Origin: Streptomyces sp. 35G-GA-8
GTDB taxonomy: Bacteria; Actinomycetota; Actinomycetes; Streptomycetales; Streptomycetaceae
Length of the DNA: 64,000 nt
Direction: 5' to 3'
NCBI RefSeq assembly: GCF_023534745.1
Contig: NZ_JAMHJQ010000010.1
Coordinates: 248,001 to 312,000 of the forward strand
The stretch's first letter is position 1. Each line of letters starts with the position of its first letter. Under the pieces are notes generated by a model. The model did no database searches, was not told the origin of the DNA, and saw only the letters and a list, made by a program, of their open reading frames with translations. Both the position numbers and the translations under genes were made by a program. Positions 25,578 to 34,334 of this stretch are shown here, piece by piece.

Positions 25578-27155
25578 ATGCATACGGCCAACGAACCCAC
25601 GACCAACGAACCTACGACCAAAGAACGTACGACCAACGAATCACTCCGGCGGGAGTGGACCGGCTTCCGGCGTCCGGGCCGGCTGATCGCGATGACGGCC
25701 GCGGCTCTCGTCGTCATCGCCTTCGGACTGCTCTACGCGTTCGGCAACCACGCGTCCTGCGACGGCCCGTGCCCGGCCGAACCGATCGGACCGGACGGCT
25801 CCGTCGTCAACGACCAGTTCTCCTTCCTGCATCGCGATCTCGGCGAGAGCGGCAGCATCACCGTCCGGATGACCTCCATGACGGGTACGATCACCTACCC
25901 GCCGCCGAACCATGACCAGATCGTCCCGGGCCTGGTGCCCTGGGCCAAGGCAGGGATCATCATCAAGGACGGCGTCCAACAGGGGTCCTCCTACGCGGCG
26001 TTGATGCTCACCGGCAGCCACGGCGTGCGGATGCAGTACGACTACCACCACGACATCGCGGGCAAGGACGGCGGGGTCTCGGCCACGTCGCCGCGCTGGC
26101 TGCGGCTGACGCGGTCGGGCGACACCATCACCGGCTACGAGTCCACCGACGGCGAACGGTGGACCAAGGTCGGCGCGGCGAAGCTGTCGGGGCTGCCCAA
26201 AACTGTGCGGGTCGGCATGTTCGCCACCTCTCCCGGCGACCTGACGCTACGGCGTGTCGGCCTCGGCGGTGCCACGGAACAGGTGCGCTTCACGCAGGCC
26301 GGCGCCGTCTTCGACAACGTCGGCCTCCAGGGCGCGGCCTCCACCGGGGGCTGGAGCGAAGAAGCCGTCGGCGAGATGAACCAGACTGACTGGGAGAAGG
26401 ACCACAAGGCGTCCGGGGCCGTCGAGGAGAACGGCACGTTCACCGTCACCGGCACAGGCGACATCGGGCCGGCGGTTTCCGAGGGCGCCGGCCGCCCGGT
26501 GGAGCGTACCCTCGGCGGACTGGCCATCGGACTGGCCATCGTGCTCGTGGTCGCCGTTCGGTTCGTCACCTCCGAGTACCGGCGCGTGCCCGCGCGTGCT
26601 GTGCCGGTCACCCGACGAACGCTCATGGCGAAGGCGGTCGTCGTCGGAGGCGTCACGTTCGTGACGGGTCTCCTCGCCGTGGGCGTCGTGGTCCCGGTCG
26701 GCGTGGCGATCCTGAAGGGGAACGGGATCTCCGTCATCGACGTGTCCGCGCTCACCGGAGCGCGGGTCGTCCTCGGTACAGCCGCCGTGCTCGCCCTCGC
26801 CGCCGTGCTCGCGCTCGCGCTCGGCGCCCTGTTCCGGCGCGCCTGGCTCGCGATCCTCGTCGCCGTCCTGACGATCGTGGTCCCGTACGTCATGACCTCC
26901 TTCCCGCTGCTGGCCGACGGCCTGTCACAGTGGCTGCTGCGGGTCACTCCGGCCGCCGGCTTCGCCGTCCAGCAGACCCTCACCGAACACCCGCAGGTCG
27001 TCGCCCACTACGCGCCCTCCGCCGGGTACTTCCCGCTTCCGTGGTGGGGCGGGATCGCCGTGCTGTGTGCGTACGCGGTGATGCTTCTGGGGCTCGCTCT
27101 CAGCCGCCTCCCGCAAGGCGGTGAGCGGGCCGAGCGGCCGGCGGACTGGAGGTGA
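25578..27155 (+). CDS. ABC-2-like membrane protein with a large extracellular beta-sandwich domain
   Basis: This 525-residue protein starts with a repetitive TTNEP segment (residues 3-22). One membrane helix follows (LIAMTAAALVVIAFGLLYAF), then about 240 extracytoplasmic residues with the look of a DUF1349/laminin-G-like sandwich (GIIIKDG, LRLTRSGDTITGYES, ERWTKVG). Five or so helices follow, opening with TSEYRRVPARAVP and then MAKAVVVGG, which resembles the conserved coupling segment of ABC-2 permeases. No ATPase gene is adjacent. It is divergent from the two-component system, which may sense or regulate it. The function is not established. Confidence 0.65.
   Translation: MHTANEPTTNEPTTKERTTNESLRREWTGFRRPGRLIAMTAAALVVIAFGLLYAFGNHASCDGPCPAEPIGPDGSVVNDQFSFLHRDLGESGSITVRMTSMTGTITYPPPNHDQIVPGLVPWAKAGIIIKDGVQQGSSYAALMLTGSHGVRMQYDYHHDIAGKDGGVSATSPRWLRLTRSGDTITGYESTDGERWTKVGAAKLSGLPKTVRVGMFATSPGDLTLRRVGLGGATEQVRFTQAGAVFDNVGLQGAASTGGWSEEAVGEMNQTDWEKDHKASGAVEENGTFTVTGTGDIGPAVSEGAGRPVERTLGGLAIGLAIVLVVAVRFVTSEYRRVPARAVPVTRRTLMAKAVVVGGVTFVTGLLAVGVVVPVGVAILKGNGISVIDVSALTGARVVLGTAAVLALAAVLALALGALFRRAWLAILVAVLTIVVPYVMTSFPLLADGLSQWLLRVTPAAGFAVQQTLTEHPQVVAHYAPSAGYFPLPWWGGIAVLCAYAVMLLGLALSRLPQGGERAERPADWR
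25584..25643 (+). repeat. four 15-bp coding repeats
   Basis: Four near-identical 15-base units (consensus ACGACCAACGAACCC) lie directly after the start codon of the ABC-2-like gene and encode T-T-N-E-P repeats. Copy number is likely variable by slippage, changing the length of the cytoplasmic N-terminus. Confidence 0.85.
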
Positions 27156-27277
27156 CCCGCGCCGAACCACGCGGGAGCCCGCGCGGACGGTGCCTGGTCC
27201 CGGGTCCGCCCGGCGGTCTCGCCCGCGACGCCGCGGTACACCGGCGCCCCGGCCCGGCCCGGGCCCAGCCCTCAGCC

Positions 27278-27307
27278 CCTCAGTCCCCAGTTCCTCAGTC
27301 CCCAGTT
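27278..27307 (+). repeat. two 15-bp tandem repeats
   Basis: Two exact copies of CCTCAGTCCCCAGTT (27278-27292, 27293-27307) and a partial third lie between the convergent ABC-2-like and YciI-like genes. No function is apparent. Confidence 0.8.
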
Positions 27308-27314
27308 CCTCGGT

Positions 27315-27866
27315 TCATGACGGGCGTCCGCCGAACTGCCAGTTGTGCACCTCGATGTCCGCGTACCGGTCCGGGGTCAGAACGGCGCGTGCCGTCTCCG
27401 GGTCGGGTGCTCGGAGCAGCACCGCCGTGCCCAGCCAGGTGGCACCGTCGTCGGACAACAACGGCCCGTAAGCGATCAGATCGTCCCGGGCGGGCGGCAC
27501 CGCGAGATCCACGGCCTGCCCTGTGCCGAGGCCGAGCACCAGGTACCGGTTGCCGCCGGTCCGGCCGCCGGAGAAGTCCCACATGGTGCGTCCCAGCGTG
27601 TTGCGCCAGCGTCGCAGCAGCACGTCCCGATAGACGCCGGCCTGGTAGTTCGGCTCGTCGAAGGCGAACGCGCGGGCGGCGGCGGGATCGGGCAGGTCGA
27701 CTATGTGCACGCTTCCGGTGGGAGTGTCGCCGTCGTCGGCGAGGGTCGGGCCCCGGGCGATCATCTCCTTCGCGTACTGGTCCATGTAGGACCAATGCTC
27801 TTCCAGCAGCTCGTGCCGCAGCGCTGCGGAGCCTGGCCGGTCACGGTGGTAGCAGAGGAACTCCAT
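27315..27866 (-). CDS. YciI-like protein with two YCII domains
   Basis: This 183-residue protein contains two tandem YCII-type ferredoxin-like domains. The first is residues 1-85, with the HWSYMDQYAKEMIARGPTL block typical of the family; the second is about residues 105-183, with a parallel DDLIAYGPLLSDDGATWLGT block. YCII proteins are small cytoplasmic enzymes or adaptors of mostly unknown reaction; some act as dehydrochlorinase-like or ECF-sigma-linked proteins. It stands alone, convergent with the upstream-coordinate gene and divergent from the DHFR-like gene. Confidence 0.78.
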   Translation of the reverse strand: MEFLCYHRDRPGSAALRHELLEEHWSYMDQYAKEMIARGPTLADDGDTPTGSVHIVDLPDPAAARAFAFDEPNYQAGVYRDVLLRRWRNTLGRTMWDFSGGRTGGNRYLVLGLGTGQAVDLAVPPARDDLIAYGPLLSDDGATWLGTAVLLRAPDPETARAVLTPDRYADIEVHNWQFGGRPS

Positions 27867-28032
27867 GCCCAGAGGATCTCTTCAAGGAGGCATCCAGGTC
27901 GAGCGACTTTCCTTGCGACGGTTACTCGGGAGCCTCCCGGCCGGCTGGCCGATCGATGAGTTCCGGGTCGTGCGGAGGTCACAGCCTCCAGAACCGCCGG
28001 CAGACTGACGCGCTCGTAACCGAAGGAAACGC

Positions 28033-28590
28033 ATGGCAAAGCTCATCTACTCCATGATCACCTCGCTCGACGGCTACGCCGAGGCGGCGGAGGGCGGCCT
28101 CGGCACCGGGGCCGACGACGAGGAGGTGCATACCTTCATCAACGACCTCTTCCGCCCCGTCGGCACGTACCTCTACGGCCGACGGATGTACGAGACAATG
28201 CTCTACTGGGAAACCGCGCACACCGAGCCCGACCAGCCGCCGCACATCCTGCGGTACGCCCGCGACTGGCAGGCCGCGGAGAAGATCGTGTACTCCACGA
28301 CGCTTGAGTCGGTGTCCAGCGCGAAAACCAGGATCGAGCGGACCTTCGACCCGGAGGCGGTGCGCAGGCTCAAGGCCGAGGCCGATCACGACCTCACCGT
28401 CGACGGCCCGAACCTCGCGGCCCAGGCGATCGCGGCCGGCCTGGTGGACGAATACCACCTGTTCATCACCACGAGCGTGGTCGGCGGCGGCAAGCGGTTC
28501 TTCCCCGACGGCGTGCGCCTCGATCTCACGCTGGTCGAGGAGCGTGCCTTCGGCAGCGGACTGATCTACGCGCGCTACCGGACCAGCTGA
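28033..28590 (+). CDS. dihydrofolate reductase family protein (RibD C-terminal-like)
   Basis: This 185-residue protein begins KLIYSMITSLDGYAE, the typical first strand and loop of DHFR/RibD-C-like reductases, and has YLYGRRMYETM and a GLVDEYHLFITTSVVGGGKRFF block matching the NADPH-binding core. It likely reduces a pteridine- or pyrimidine-like substrate with NADPH, but most such stand-alone proteins are uncharacterised. GAAGGAAA lies 5 bases before the ATG. A strong hairpin follows the gene. Confidence 0.85.
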   Translation: MAKLIYSMITSLDGYAEAAEGGLGTGADDEEVHTFINDLFRPVGTYLYGRRMYETMLYWETAHTEPDQPPHILRYARDWQAAEKIVYSTTLESVSSAKTRIERTFDPEAVRRLKAEADHDLTVDGPNLAAQAIAAGLVDEYHLFITTSVVGGGKRFFPDGVRLDLTLVEERAFGSGLIYARYRTS

Positions 28591-28653
28591 GCCGCACCGG
28601 AACCGGGCCGCGGCCGGTCATGGAACCGGCCCGGTCAGGCGAGATTCACCGAG

Positions 28654-28687
28654 AGCCCCCGGGCATCCTCGCGGATTCCCGGGGGCT
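28654..28687. terminator. bidirectional hairpin terminator
   Basis: A perfect 10-bp inverted repeat AGCCCCCGGG / CCCGGGGGCT (28654-28663 and 28678-28687, 14-base loop) lies between the convergent DHFR-like and sapA-like genes. Confidence 0.65.
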
Positions 28688-28778
28688 GGTGCCGCGATCT
28701 CGCGTCCACGACAGCGGTTTCACGGTCGAACTGCGGAAGGCCGACGACGCGGGACCCGCGGCCGGGTGATGAGCCGGA

Positions 28779-29228
28779 TCAGCGAATCTCGGTGACCCGG
28801 TGCTCCTTCAGGGCGCCGCAGTTGGAGTTCTCCACCGACACGTACACGTTGTCGATGTTGCCGCCCCAGCTCACGCAGTGGCCCTTGCCGTAGACGTAGG
28901 AGGGTCCCGCGTACGACGTGTAGTTCCCGGAATCCCCGGCCCACTCGTCGGTGTCGGGGACGTAGATGTACGCGGACATGTACTTGGCCGTGCCGGGGTT
29001 GGCGCGGATGGTGGCGACGCAGTTCTTGCCGTTCGAGGAGTTGTACGTCAGGTACACGGTGCCCAGCGAGCCGACGGGCGCCGAGTTCACGGTCTTGTAG
29101 GCGCTGCCGCAGACGCCCTGCGGTGTGACGTTGGGTGCGGCGGAGGCGGTCGTGCTGAACGCGGTCGTAGCGCCCGCCGCCAGTGCGGTTAATGCCCCGA
29201 CGGCCGCGATATTGCGCGCGATGCTCAT
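28779..29228 (-). CDS. sapA: spore-associated protein A (SapA) homologue, secreted
   Basis: This 149-residue protein has a Sec signal peptide (IARNIAAVGALTALAAGATT, cleaved after about ASA at residue 32) and a mature domain of about 117 residues with VCGSAYKTVNSAPVG near its start and about four Cys in the mature part. It resembles the SapA family of spore-surface proteins of Streptomyces. The ATG at 29228 is preceded by GGGGGAAAT. A TTA leucine codon (complement of 29190-29192) lies in the signal peptide, which would make translation depend on the developmental tRNA BldA and fits late, aerial-growth expression. No receptor or processing gene is adjacent. Confidence 0.8.
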   Translation of the reverse strand: MSIARNIAAVGALTALAAGATTAFSTTASAAPNVTPQGVCGSAYKTVNSAPVGSLGTVYLTYNSSNGKNCVATIRANPGTAKYMSAYIYVPDTDEWAGDSGNYTSYAGPSYVYGKGHCVSWGGNIDNVYVSVENSNCGALKEHRVTEIR

Positions 29229-29461
29229 ATTTCCCCCTTGTTTCTCCGAGAGCGGTTTGCTCCCACTTGATGTGACCCGCGAGCGGCACGGATGGTTGTG
29301 CCGAATTCCCGTTGACGGTGACGCCGTTGTGGACGGACGCGAGGAGCACAAGCAGCGGGGGAGCAAGAGCGGGAGAGCACGTTCGGGGCCGGGGTGAGCG
29401 ACCAGCACGTGCGGCGGCGCTGTGGGAGGGCATCAGGGAGTCCTCGCGCGGCCGATGGGCA

Positions 29462-29842
29462 TCACAGGGGGTTGAGGCGGGCCTTGAGCAGGCAGAACTC
29501 ATTGCCTTCGGGGTCGGCCAGAACATGCCACGACTCCTCCCCTGTCTGGCCGATGTCGGCCGGGCGCGCACCGAGTTTCAGGAGGCGTTCGAGCTCGGCG
29601 TCCTGATCGCGGTCGGTGGCGTTGACGTCGATGTGCAGCCGGGATTTCGCCTCCTCCGGCTTGTCCCTGCGACTGAGGAAGATTGTCGGCTGCGGCCCAC
29701 CGAACCCTTCGCGGGGCCCGATCTCCAACGAGCCGTCGTCCTCGCGATCGAGCACGACGAAGTCCAGGACCTCGCACCAGAACCGCGCCAGCGCCTCGGG
29801 GTCGCGACAACCGAGTACGAGCTCACCGATACGACATGCCAT
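29462..29842 (-). CDS. VOC/glyoxalase superfamily protein
   Basis: This 126-residue single-unit VOC protein opens RIGELVLGCRDPEALARFWC and ends WHVLADPEGNEFCLL, the paired beta-alpha-beta-beta-beta motifs of the fold. Proteins of this type (often labelled glyoxalase-like) bind or modify small molecules, including antibiotics; the substrate cannot be predicted. The start at 29842 is chosen because the VOC fold begins there; the frame remains open upstream without homology. Confidence 0.85.
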   Translation of the reverse strand: MACRIGELVLGCRDPEALARFWCEVLDFVVLDREDDGSLEIGPREGFGGPQPTIFLSRRDKPEEAKSRLHIDVNATDRDQDAELERLLKLGARPADIGQTGEESWHVLADPEGNEFCLLKARLNPL

Positions 29843-30063
29843 GACGAAACCTGCCCTCAGCCCGGGAGTTGCCGGGGCGGGAGGCCATACACGAACCTCA
29901 TGCGCTCCCAGCGGTGAAAACGACCCCGCGACCGTACCGGACGAGGCGAGCACGGGCGAAGAGATTTCCGGGCCGACCCTGTCCGGGCAACCGGGCAAGG
30001 CCGTTGGCCATAAAAGACCCTTCGGATGACAGGCCGGTGGCCCCGTAGCGGCGGCCGGCTGTT

Positions 30064-31539
30064 TCAGTGACCGAAGTCGAAGCTGTATCCCGGTGTCGGC
30101 TCCAGTCCCAGATCCGCGGACCCGATGAGCGTCGGTCCGGAGGTGCTGATGCCGGACGGGCCGCCGGACAGGATCCGCACCGTGTCGTCCCCTCCGCTCG
30201 CGGACCAGGTGCCGCCCGCCAGTTCGGCCGCGCCGTCGCCGTTCAGGTCCTGGATCGCCGTGGGCCCCATCGGAAGGTCCGTGCTTTTCGCGTTCGTGCC
30301 GGTCAGGCCCTTCGGTCCGCCGCGCAGCACCAGGGTCACCGTGTTGTTGTCCCGGTCGGCCCCGGTCGGAGCACTGAACGCGACGTCGGCGTAGCCGTCG
30401 CCGTTCACATCACCCGTCGCCGGCGCGTACCCGAAGCCGCAGCCGGAGGAGACCGGATTGCCGGGCAGCCCCACTGTCCTGTCGTTGATCGTCGTGGGCT
30501 TCAGGCCGGTGCTCCGTCCGGTCTTTCCGCCGTATGCGACCATCAGCCTGCTGCCGCCTTCGGGCACGGCCACATCGCCGATGGTCTCGCAGGTGAGGCT
30601 GACGATCACATCGGCGAAGCCGTCCTTGTTGACGTCGGACGTGAGGGTGACCGAGCCGTACATGTCCTTGCCGCGCGCGTCCTTGAGACGCGGGCCCTTC
30701 ATCAGTTCGCCATCGGCCGCTCCGCGGTACACGACGGTGGCACGGGGGGTCGGTATCTCGTCCCCGAACACGTGGGACCAGGTGACCACCAGATCGTCCT
30801 TGCCGTCGCCGTTCACATCGCCGACGCCGGTGGGCCGCGGGGTGTAGTACGACGAGGTGTCGGGCGTGAGGTCGAGCGGCTTGGTACGGGCGGGCTCGCC
30901 CGCCCGGGTGAACGGGCCGAACCGTACCGTCGCCTCGGAGCCCGTGCTTCCGCTCGTGACGAGGTCGGCGTGGCCGTCACCGTCGAAGTCGCCGGCGACC
31001 GGTGTGGCGCCGGTCAGTTCGGCCGCTCCGGAGAGCTTCTTCTTTCCGCCCCAGACCACGAAGACCGTGTTGCTGCCTGCCTGCGTGATCAGATCGCTGC
31101 GGCCGTCGCCGTCGAGGTCGGCCGAGATGGCGGCGCCGCCGAAGCGGCCACCAGCGCCCGCCTTGCCGAGACCGAGGCTGTCCTGGGTGATCACCTGGCG
31201 GCGCCGGGTGTCGGCGCCGGCCGTCGAGCCGTACACCACGACCGCGTAGCCGGCGGCGTACTTACCGTTGACCGTGGCCGAGGTCTCGGTGATGACGAGA
31301 TCCTCTTTCCCGTCGCCGTCGAAGTCGGCGTGGGCCCCGGCGGTGTCGGGGTCGGCGTGGGTCCTGGCGGTGTCGGGGTCGGCGTGGGCCCCGGCGGTGT
31401 CGGGGTCGGCCGGGGGCCGCTCCGGGGCCGTGGCCGTCCGCGTCAAGCCAGGTGAGACGGTGGAGTCGGGTACGACCCCGGGGCCCCCGCAGCCGGCTAC
31501 CGCCGTCAGAGCCAGGGCCGTGACAAGTCGTTTCCTCAT
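30064..31539 (-). CDS. FG-GAP/VCBS beta-propeller lipoprotein
   Basis: This 491-residue protein has a lipoprotein signal (ALALTAVAGC, Cys17), a low-complexity linker (residues about 40-72) and seven repeats with calcium-binding DxDGDGxxDL motifs, for example DFDGDGKEDL, DLDGDGRSDL, DFDGDGHADL and DVNGDGKDDL. Seven FG-GAP blades predict an integrin-like beta-propeller displayed on the cell surface, probably for adhesion or binding. The linker is encoded by a 27-bp minisatellite giving DPDTAGAHA repeats. The ATG at 31539 overlaps the stop of a 40-codon upstream open frame. Confidence 0.87.
   Translation of the reverse strand: MRKRLVTALALTAVAGCGGPGVVPDSTVSPGLTRTATAPERPPADPDTAGAHADPDTARTHADPDTAGAHADFDGDGKEDLVITETSATVNGKYAAGYAVVVYGSTAGADTRRRQVITQDSLGLGKAGAGGRFGGAAISADLDGDGRSDLITQAGSNTVFVVWGGKKKLSGAAELTGATPVAGDFDGDGHADLVTSGSTGSEATVRFGPFTRAGEPARTKPLDLTPDTSSYYTPRPTGVGDVNGDGKDDLVVTWSHVFGDEIPTPRATVVYRGAADGELMKGPRLKDARGKDMYGSVTLTSDVNKDGFADVIVSLTCETIGDVAVPEGGSRLMVAYGGKTGRSTGLKPTTINDRTVGLPGNPVSSGCGFGYAPATGDVNGDGYADVAFSAPTGADRDNNTVTLVLRGGPKGLTGTNAKSTDLPMGPTAIQDLNGDGAAELAGGTWSASGGDDTVRILSGGPSGISTSGPTLIGSADLGLEPTPGYSFDFGH
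31324..31404 (-). repeat. three 27-bp tandem repeats in the FG-GAP lipoprotein gene
   Basis: Three copies (31324-31350, 31351-31377, 31378-31404) of a 27-base unit, two identical and one with two substitutions, encode the nonapeptide DPDTAGAHA/DPDTARTHA between the lipobox and the propeller. A fourth partial copy adjoins. It is probably a length-variable spacer. Confidence 0.9.
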
Positions 31540-31689
31540 GCGGAGTTGGACCTGGGCCGCCCACGAATGGTTGTGCCGGGCTTGAGCAGCAGGTCGGCGA
31601 GCTCGACCGGCATGGTGATCACGCGGTCGTGGCCGGTCGGCAACTCCGACACGTACACGGACCCGGTCGGCGGTCGGCCACTCGCTCGG

Positions 31690-32400
31690 TCAGCCGGCGT
31701 GCAGCGCCTGGAGCCGGCTGTCCGCGCTTGCGAGCAGCATGTCCAGAGCGACCGGGTAGGCGCTGTGGTTCATGCGTGCGGCGAGCAGCTGGGCGGTTGC
31801 GGCGATGTGCGGGTACTTCTCGGCGGGCAGCCGGGCGTAGGTGGACTCCCATTGCCGTTCGTCGGAGGTACGGGAGGTCTCGGCCAGGGCGAGGGTGCCG
31901 GCGTCGAGGGCCGCGAAGGCCAGGCTCTGGTCGATGAAGGCGTGGAAGACCAGGACCGCGTCGGCGTCGGGGAAGCCGGCGGTGCGCAGGATGCCGAGGA
32001 CTGTCTCGTCGGCGGCGATCTCGCGGGCGCGGCCGGTCACCCGACCGGCGGTGAGCATGGCGGCCTGCGGATGGTCGAGGTAGGCGCCGTGGATGCGCCG
32101 GCCGAGTTCACGCAGGTCGGTGCGCCAGTCCCCGGTGGCGGTCCAGCCGTCGAGGGCTCGGCCGATCAGTTCCTCGCCGATGGCGAGGGTGAGGCCGTCC
32201 ATGCCGTCGAAATACCGGTAGAGGGTGCTGGGGTCGGCGCCGAGTGCGGTGCCGAGGCGGCGGACGGAGAGCCCGGCGCTGCCGTGTTCGCGCAGCATTC
32301 GCAGGGCGGTCTCGACGATCAGCCGTTCGGACAGGACGGTTCCCTGCCGGGTGGGGCGCCGCCGTCTGCGTGCCTCTTCGGGTACCACCTGTTTGGCCAT
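31690..32400 (-). CDS. TetR family regulator (TetR_C_1-like)
   Basis: This 236-residue protein has a basic N-terminus (EEARRRRRPTRQ), a TetR helix-turn-helix at about residues 43-63 (LSVRRLGTALGADPSTLYRYF) and a long helical effector domain. It is divergent from the saccharopine-dehydrogenase-like gene (157-bp gap) and is likely its repressor. I saw no clear dyad in the gap, only a TTGACC box at 32477. Confidence 0.88.
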   Translation of the reverse strand: MAKQVVPEEARRRRRPTRQGTVLSERLIVETALRMLREHGSAGLSVRRLGTALGADPSTLYRYFDGMDGLTLAIGEELIGRALDGWTATGDWRTDLRELGRRIHGAYLDHPQAAMLTAGRVTGRAREIAADETVLGILRTAGFPDADAVLVFHAFIDQSLAFAALDAGTLALAETSRTSDERQWESTYARLPAEKYPHIAATAQLLAARMNHSAYPVALDMLLASADSRLQALHAG

Positions 32401-32557
32401 CGTGTCTGCCTCTCGTGCCGCAGGACGGACGGTCCCGCCCCGCCGGGCCGGTATGGCGTCCTTATGCCAACACCATTGACCTTAACTCGTGCGCCCGGCT
32501 TTCATCCCCTCCCATGGGGCGCGGACCGCGCGTACCTCACCGAGGGAAGGTTTCGTC

Positions 32558-33799
32558 ATGCGTGTTCTGCTTGTTGGCGCCGGTGGCGTCGGTACCGCGA
32601 TCACCCGGATCGCGGCCCGCCGGGACTTCTTCGGCCACTTCGTGGTCGCCGACTACGACCTCGCGCGCGCCGAGGCGGCCGTGGCGGCGCTGGACGACCG
32701 TGCGGGCCGGTTCGTCGCACGCCGTATCGACGCCTCCGACCAGGCCGCGGTCATCGCCCTCCTCACCGAGGAGAGGTGCGACGTACTGCTGAACGCCACC
32801 GATCCGCGTTTCGTGATGCCGCTGTTCGAGGCCGCTCTCGCGGCGGGCAGCCACTACGTGGACATGGCGATGTCGCTGTCCCGGCCGCACGCCGCGCAAC
32901 CGTACGCGCGGTGCGGGGTCAAGCTGGGCGACGAGCAGTTCGCGCGGGCCGACGCGTGGCGGAAGTCGGGCCGGCTGGCGCTGGTCGGCATGGGGGTGGA
33001 ACCCGGGCTGTCGGATGTCTTCGCCCGGTACGCGGCCGACGAACTGTTCGACGAGATCGAGGAGATCGGCATCCGCGACGGAGCGAATCTGACCGTCGAG
33101 GGATACGACTTCGCCCCGTCCTTCAACATCTGGACGACCATCGAGGAATGTCTGAACCCGCCGGTGGTGTACGAGCGCGAGCGGGGCTGGTTCACCACCG
33201 AACCGTTCAGCGAACCGGAGGTCTTCGACTTCCCCGACGGCATCGGCCCGGTCGAGTGCGTCAACGTCGAACACGAGGAGGTGCTGCTGGTGCCGCGCTG
33301 GGTGGACGCCCGGCGGGTCACCTTCAAGTACGGGCTGGGGGACGACTTCATCGACAAGCTGAAGACCCTGCACGCGCTGGGCCTGGACGCGACCGAGCCG
33401 GTCACGGTCCGCGACGCGGACGGCGCGCAGGTGCGGGTCTCCCCGCGTGACGTGGTCGCCGCCTGCCTGCCGGACCCGGCCACGCTCGGCGAGCGGATGA
33501 CGGGCAAGACCTGCGCGGGCACCTGGGTGAAGGGCGTCAAGAACGGCCAACCGCGCGAGGTGTACCTGTACCACGTGGTCGACAACCAGTGGTCGATGCG
33601 GACGTACGGTTCCCAGGCCGTGGTGTGGCAGACCGCGGTCAACCCGGTTGTCGCACTTGAGCTCGTGGCCGGCGGGGTGTGGGCGGGCGCCGGCGTCCTG
33701 GGCCCGGAGGCTCTCCCGCCGCGCCCGTTCCTGGACCTGCTGACCGCGTACGGCTCCCCGTGGGGGATCCGCGAGCACGGGTCCGAGCAGCAGGACTGA
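32558..33799 (+). CDS. saccharopine dehydrogenase family oxidoreductase
   Basis: This 413-residue protein has an N-terminal Rossmann motif VGAGGVGTAI and the family's C-terminal domain (GEPGL-type segment MGVEPGLSDVFARY at about residue 148). The layout is closest to the carboxynorspermidine-synthase/lysine-ketoglutarate-reductase-like branch, where NAD(P) couples an amino acid or amine with a keto acid. The ATG at 32558 is preceded by GAGGGAAGG at ideal spacing. It stands alone opposite a TetR gene. Polyamine-type chemistry is plausible but no polyamine partner genes are near. Confidence 0.82.
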   Translation: MRVLLVGAGGVGTAITRIAARRDFFGHFVVADYDLARAEAAVAALDDRAGRFVARRIDASDQAAVIALLTEERCDVLLNATDPRFVMPLFEAALAAGSHYVDMAMSLSRPHAAQPYARCGVKLGDEQFARADAWRKSGRLALVGMGVEPGLSDVFARYAADELFDEIEEIGIRDGANLTVEGYDFAPSFNIWTTIEECLNPPVVYERERGWFTTEPFSEPEVFDFPDGIGPVECVNVEHEEVLLVPRWVDARRVTFKYGLGDDFIDKLKTLHALGLDATEPVTVRDADGAQVRVSPRDVVAACLPDPATLGERMTGKTCAGTWVKGVKNGQPREVYLYHVVDNQWSMRTYGSQAVVWQTAVNPVVALELVAGGVWAGAGVLGPEALPPRPFLDLLTAYGSPWGIREHGSEQQD

Positions 33800-33875
33800 A
33801 CGGGCACCGCGAGCGGAGGGGGGCAGCGGCTCCGGAGGCTTCGATCGGGGCCCGTGACGCGGTTCAGGTTCGACA

Positions 33876-34334
33876 TCAGCCCATTTGGCGCGCCCGCGGA
33901 AGCGGATTCCTCCCGGCGTCGATCGTGGCGGCGCGCAGCGCGGACCACTGAAGGACAGCGAAACCGGCGACGGTCAGCGCCTGCACCGGGATCCAGACGG
34001 CGCCGGCCGTGGTCGGGTCGAGCCAGAGCGCGAGCGCGGCGATGCTGACGGCGGCCCACAGCAGATTCGCCTCGACGACCACCTTCACGGGTAGCCGCGG
34101 CGGCTGTCGACGGGTGGCGAGAAAGCCGACTCCGGCCCCGAACAGAGCGAGAAACACGCCCAGGCCGAGCAGGAGGGTGTCATCGACCCCGAGGAGCCGA
34201 CCGAGCGGCCCGGACGCCACGACGTACGCCAGTCCGTTGGCGCCGGTGGTGAAGGCGTCAAGGGCGAGGAACCGGCGCAGCATCGTCTGCGGCTCAGTGG
34301 TGCGGGCGATGCCGGAGAGCAGAGTTGCGGACAT
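33876..34334 (-). CDS. four-helix integral membrane protein of unknown function
   Basis: This 152-residue protein has four hydrophobic helices (about residues 25-48, 54-72, 84-104 and 112-132), with a short basic loop TRRQPPRLPVKV between the second and third. The pattern resembles small DoxX/SPW-like membrane proteins, but I cannot assign a family. It is monocistronic. Confidence 0.65.
   Translation of the reverse strand: MSATLLSGIARTTEPQTMLRRFLALDAFTTGANGLAYVVASGPLGRLLGVDDTLLLGLGVFLALFGAGVGFLATRRQPPRLPVKVVVEANLLWAAVSIAALALWLDPTTAGAVWIPVQALTVAGFAVLQWSALRAATIDAGRNPLPRARQMG

Noticed and set aside
18751-34334. A secondary-metabolite cluster built from the TetR, SRPBCC, VOC and oxidoreductase genes
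   Set aside because: No polyketide synthase, NRPS, terpene synthase or RiPP core is present; these are scattered single genes.
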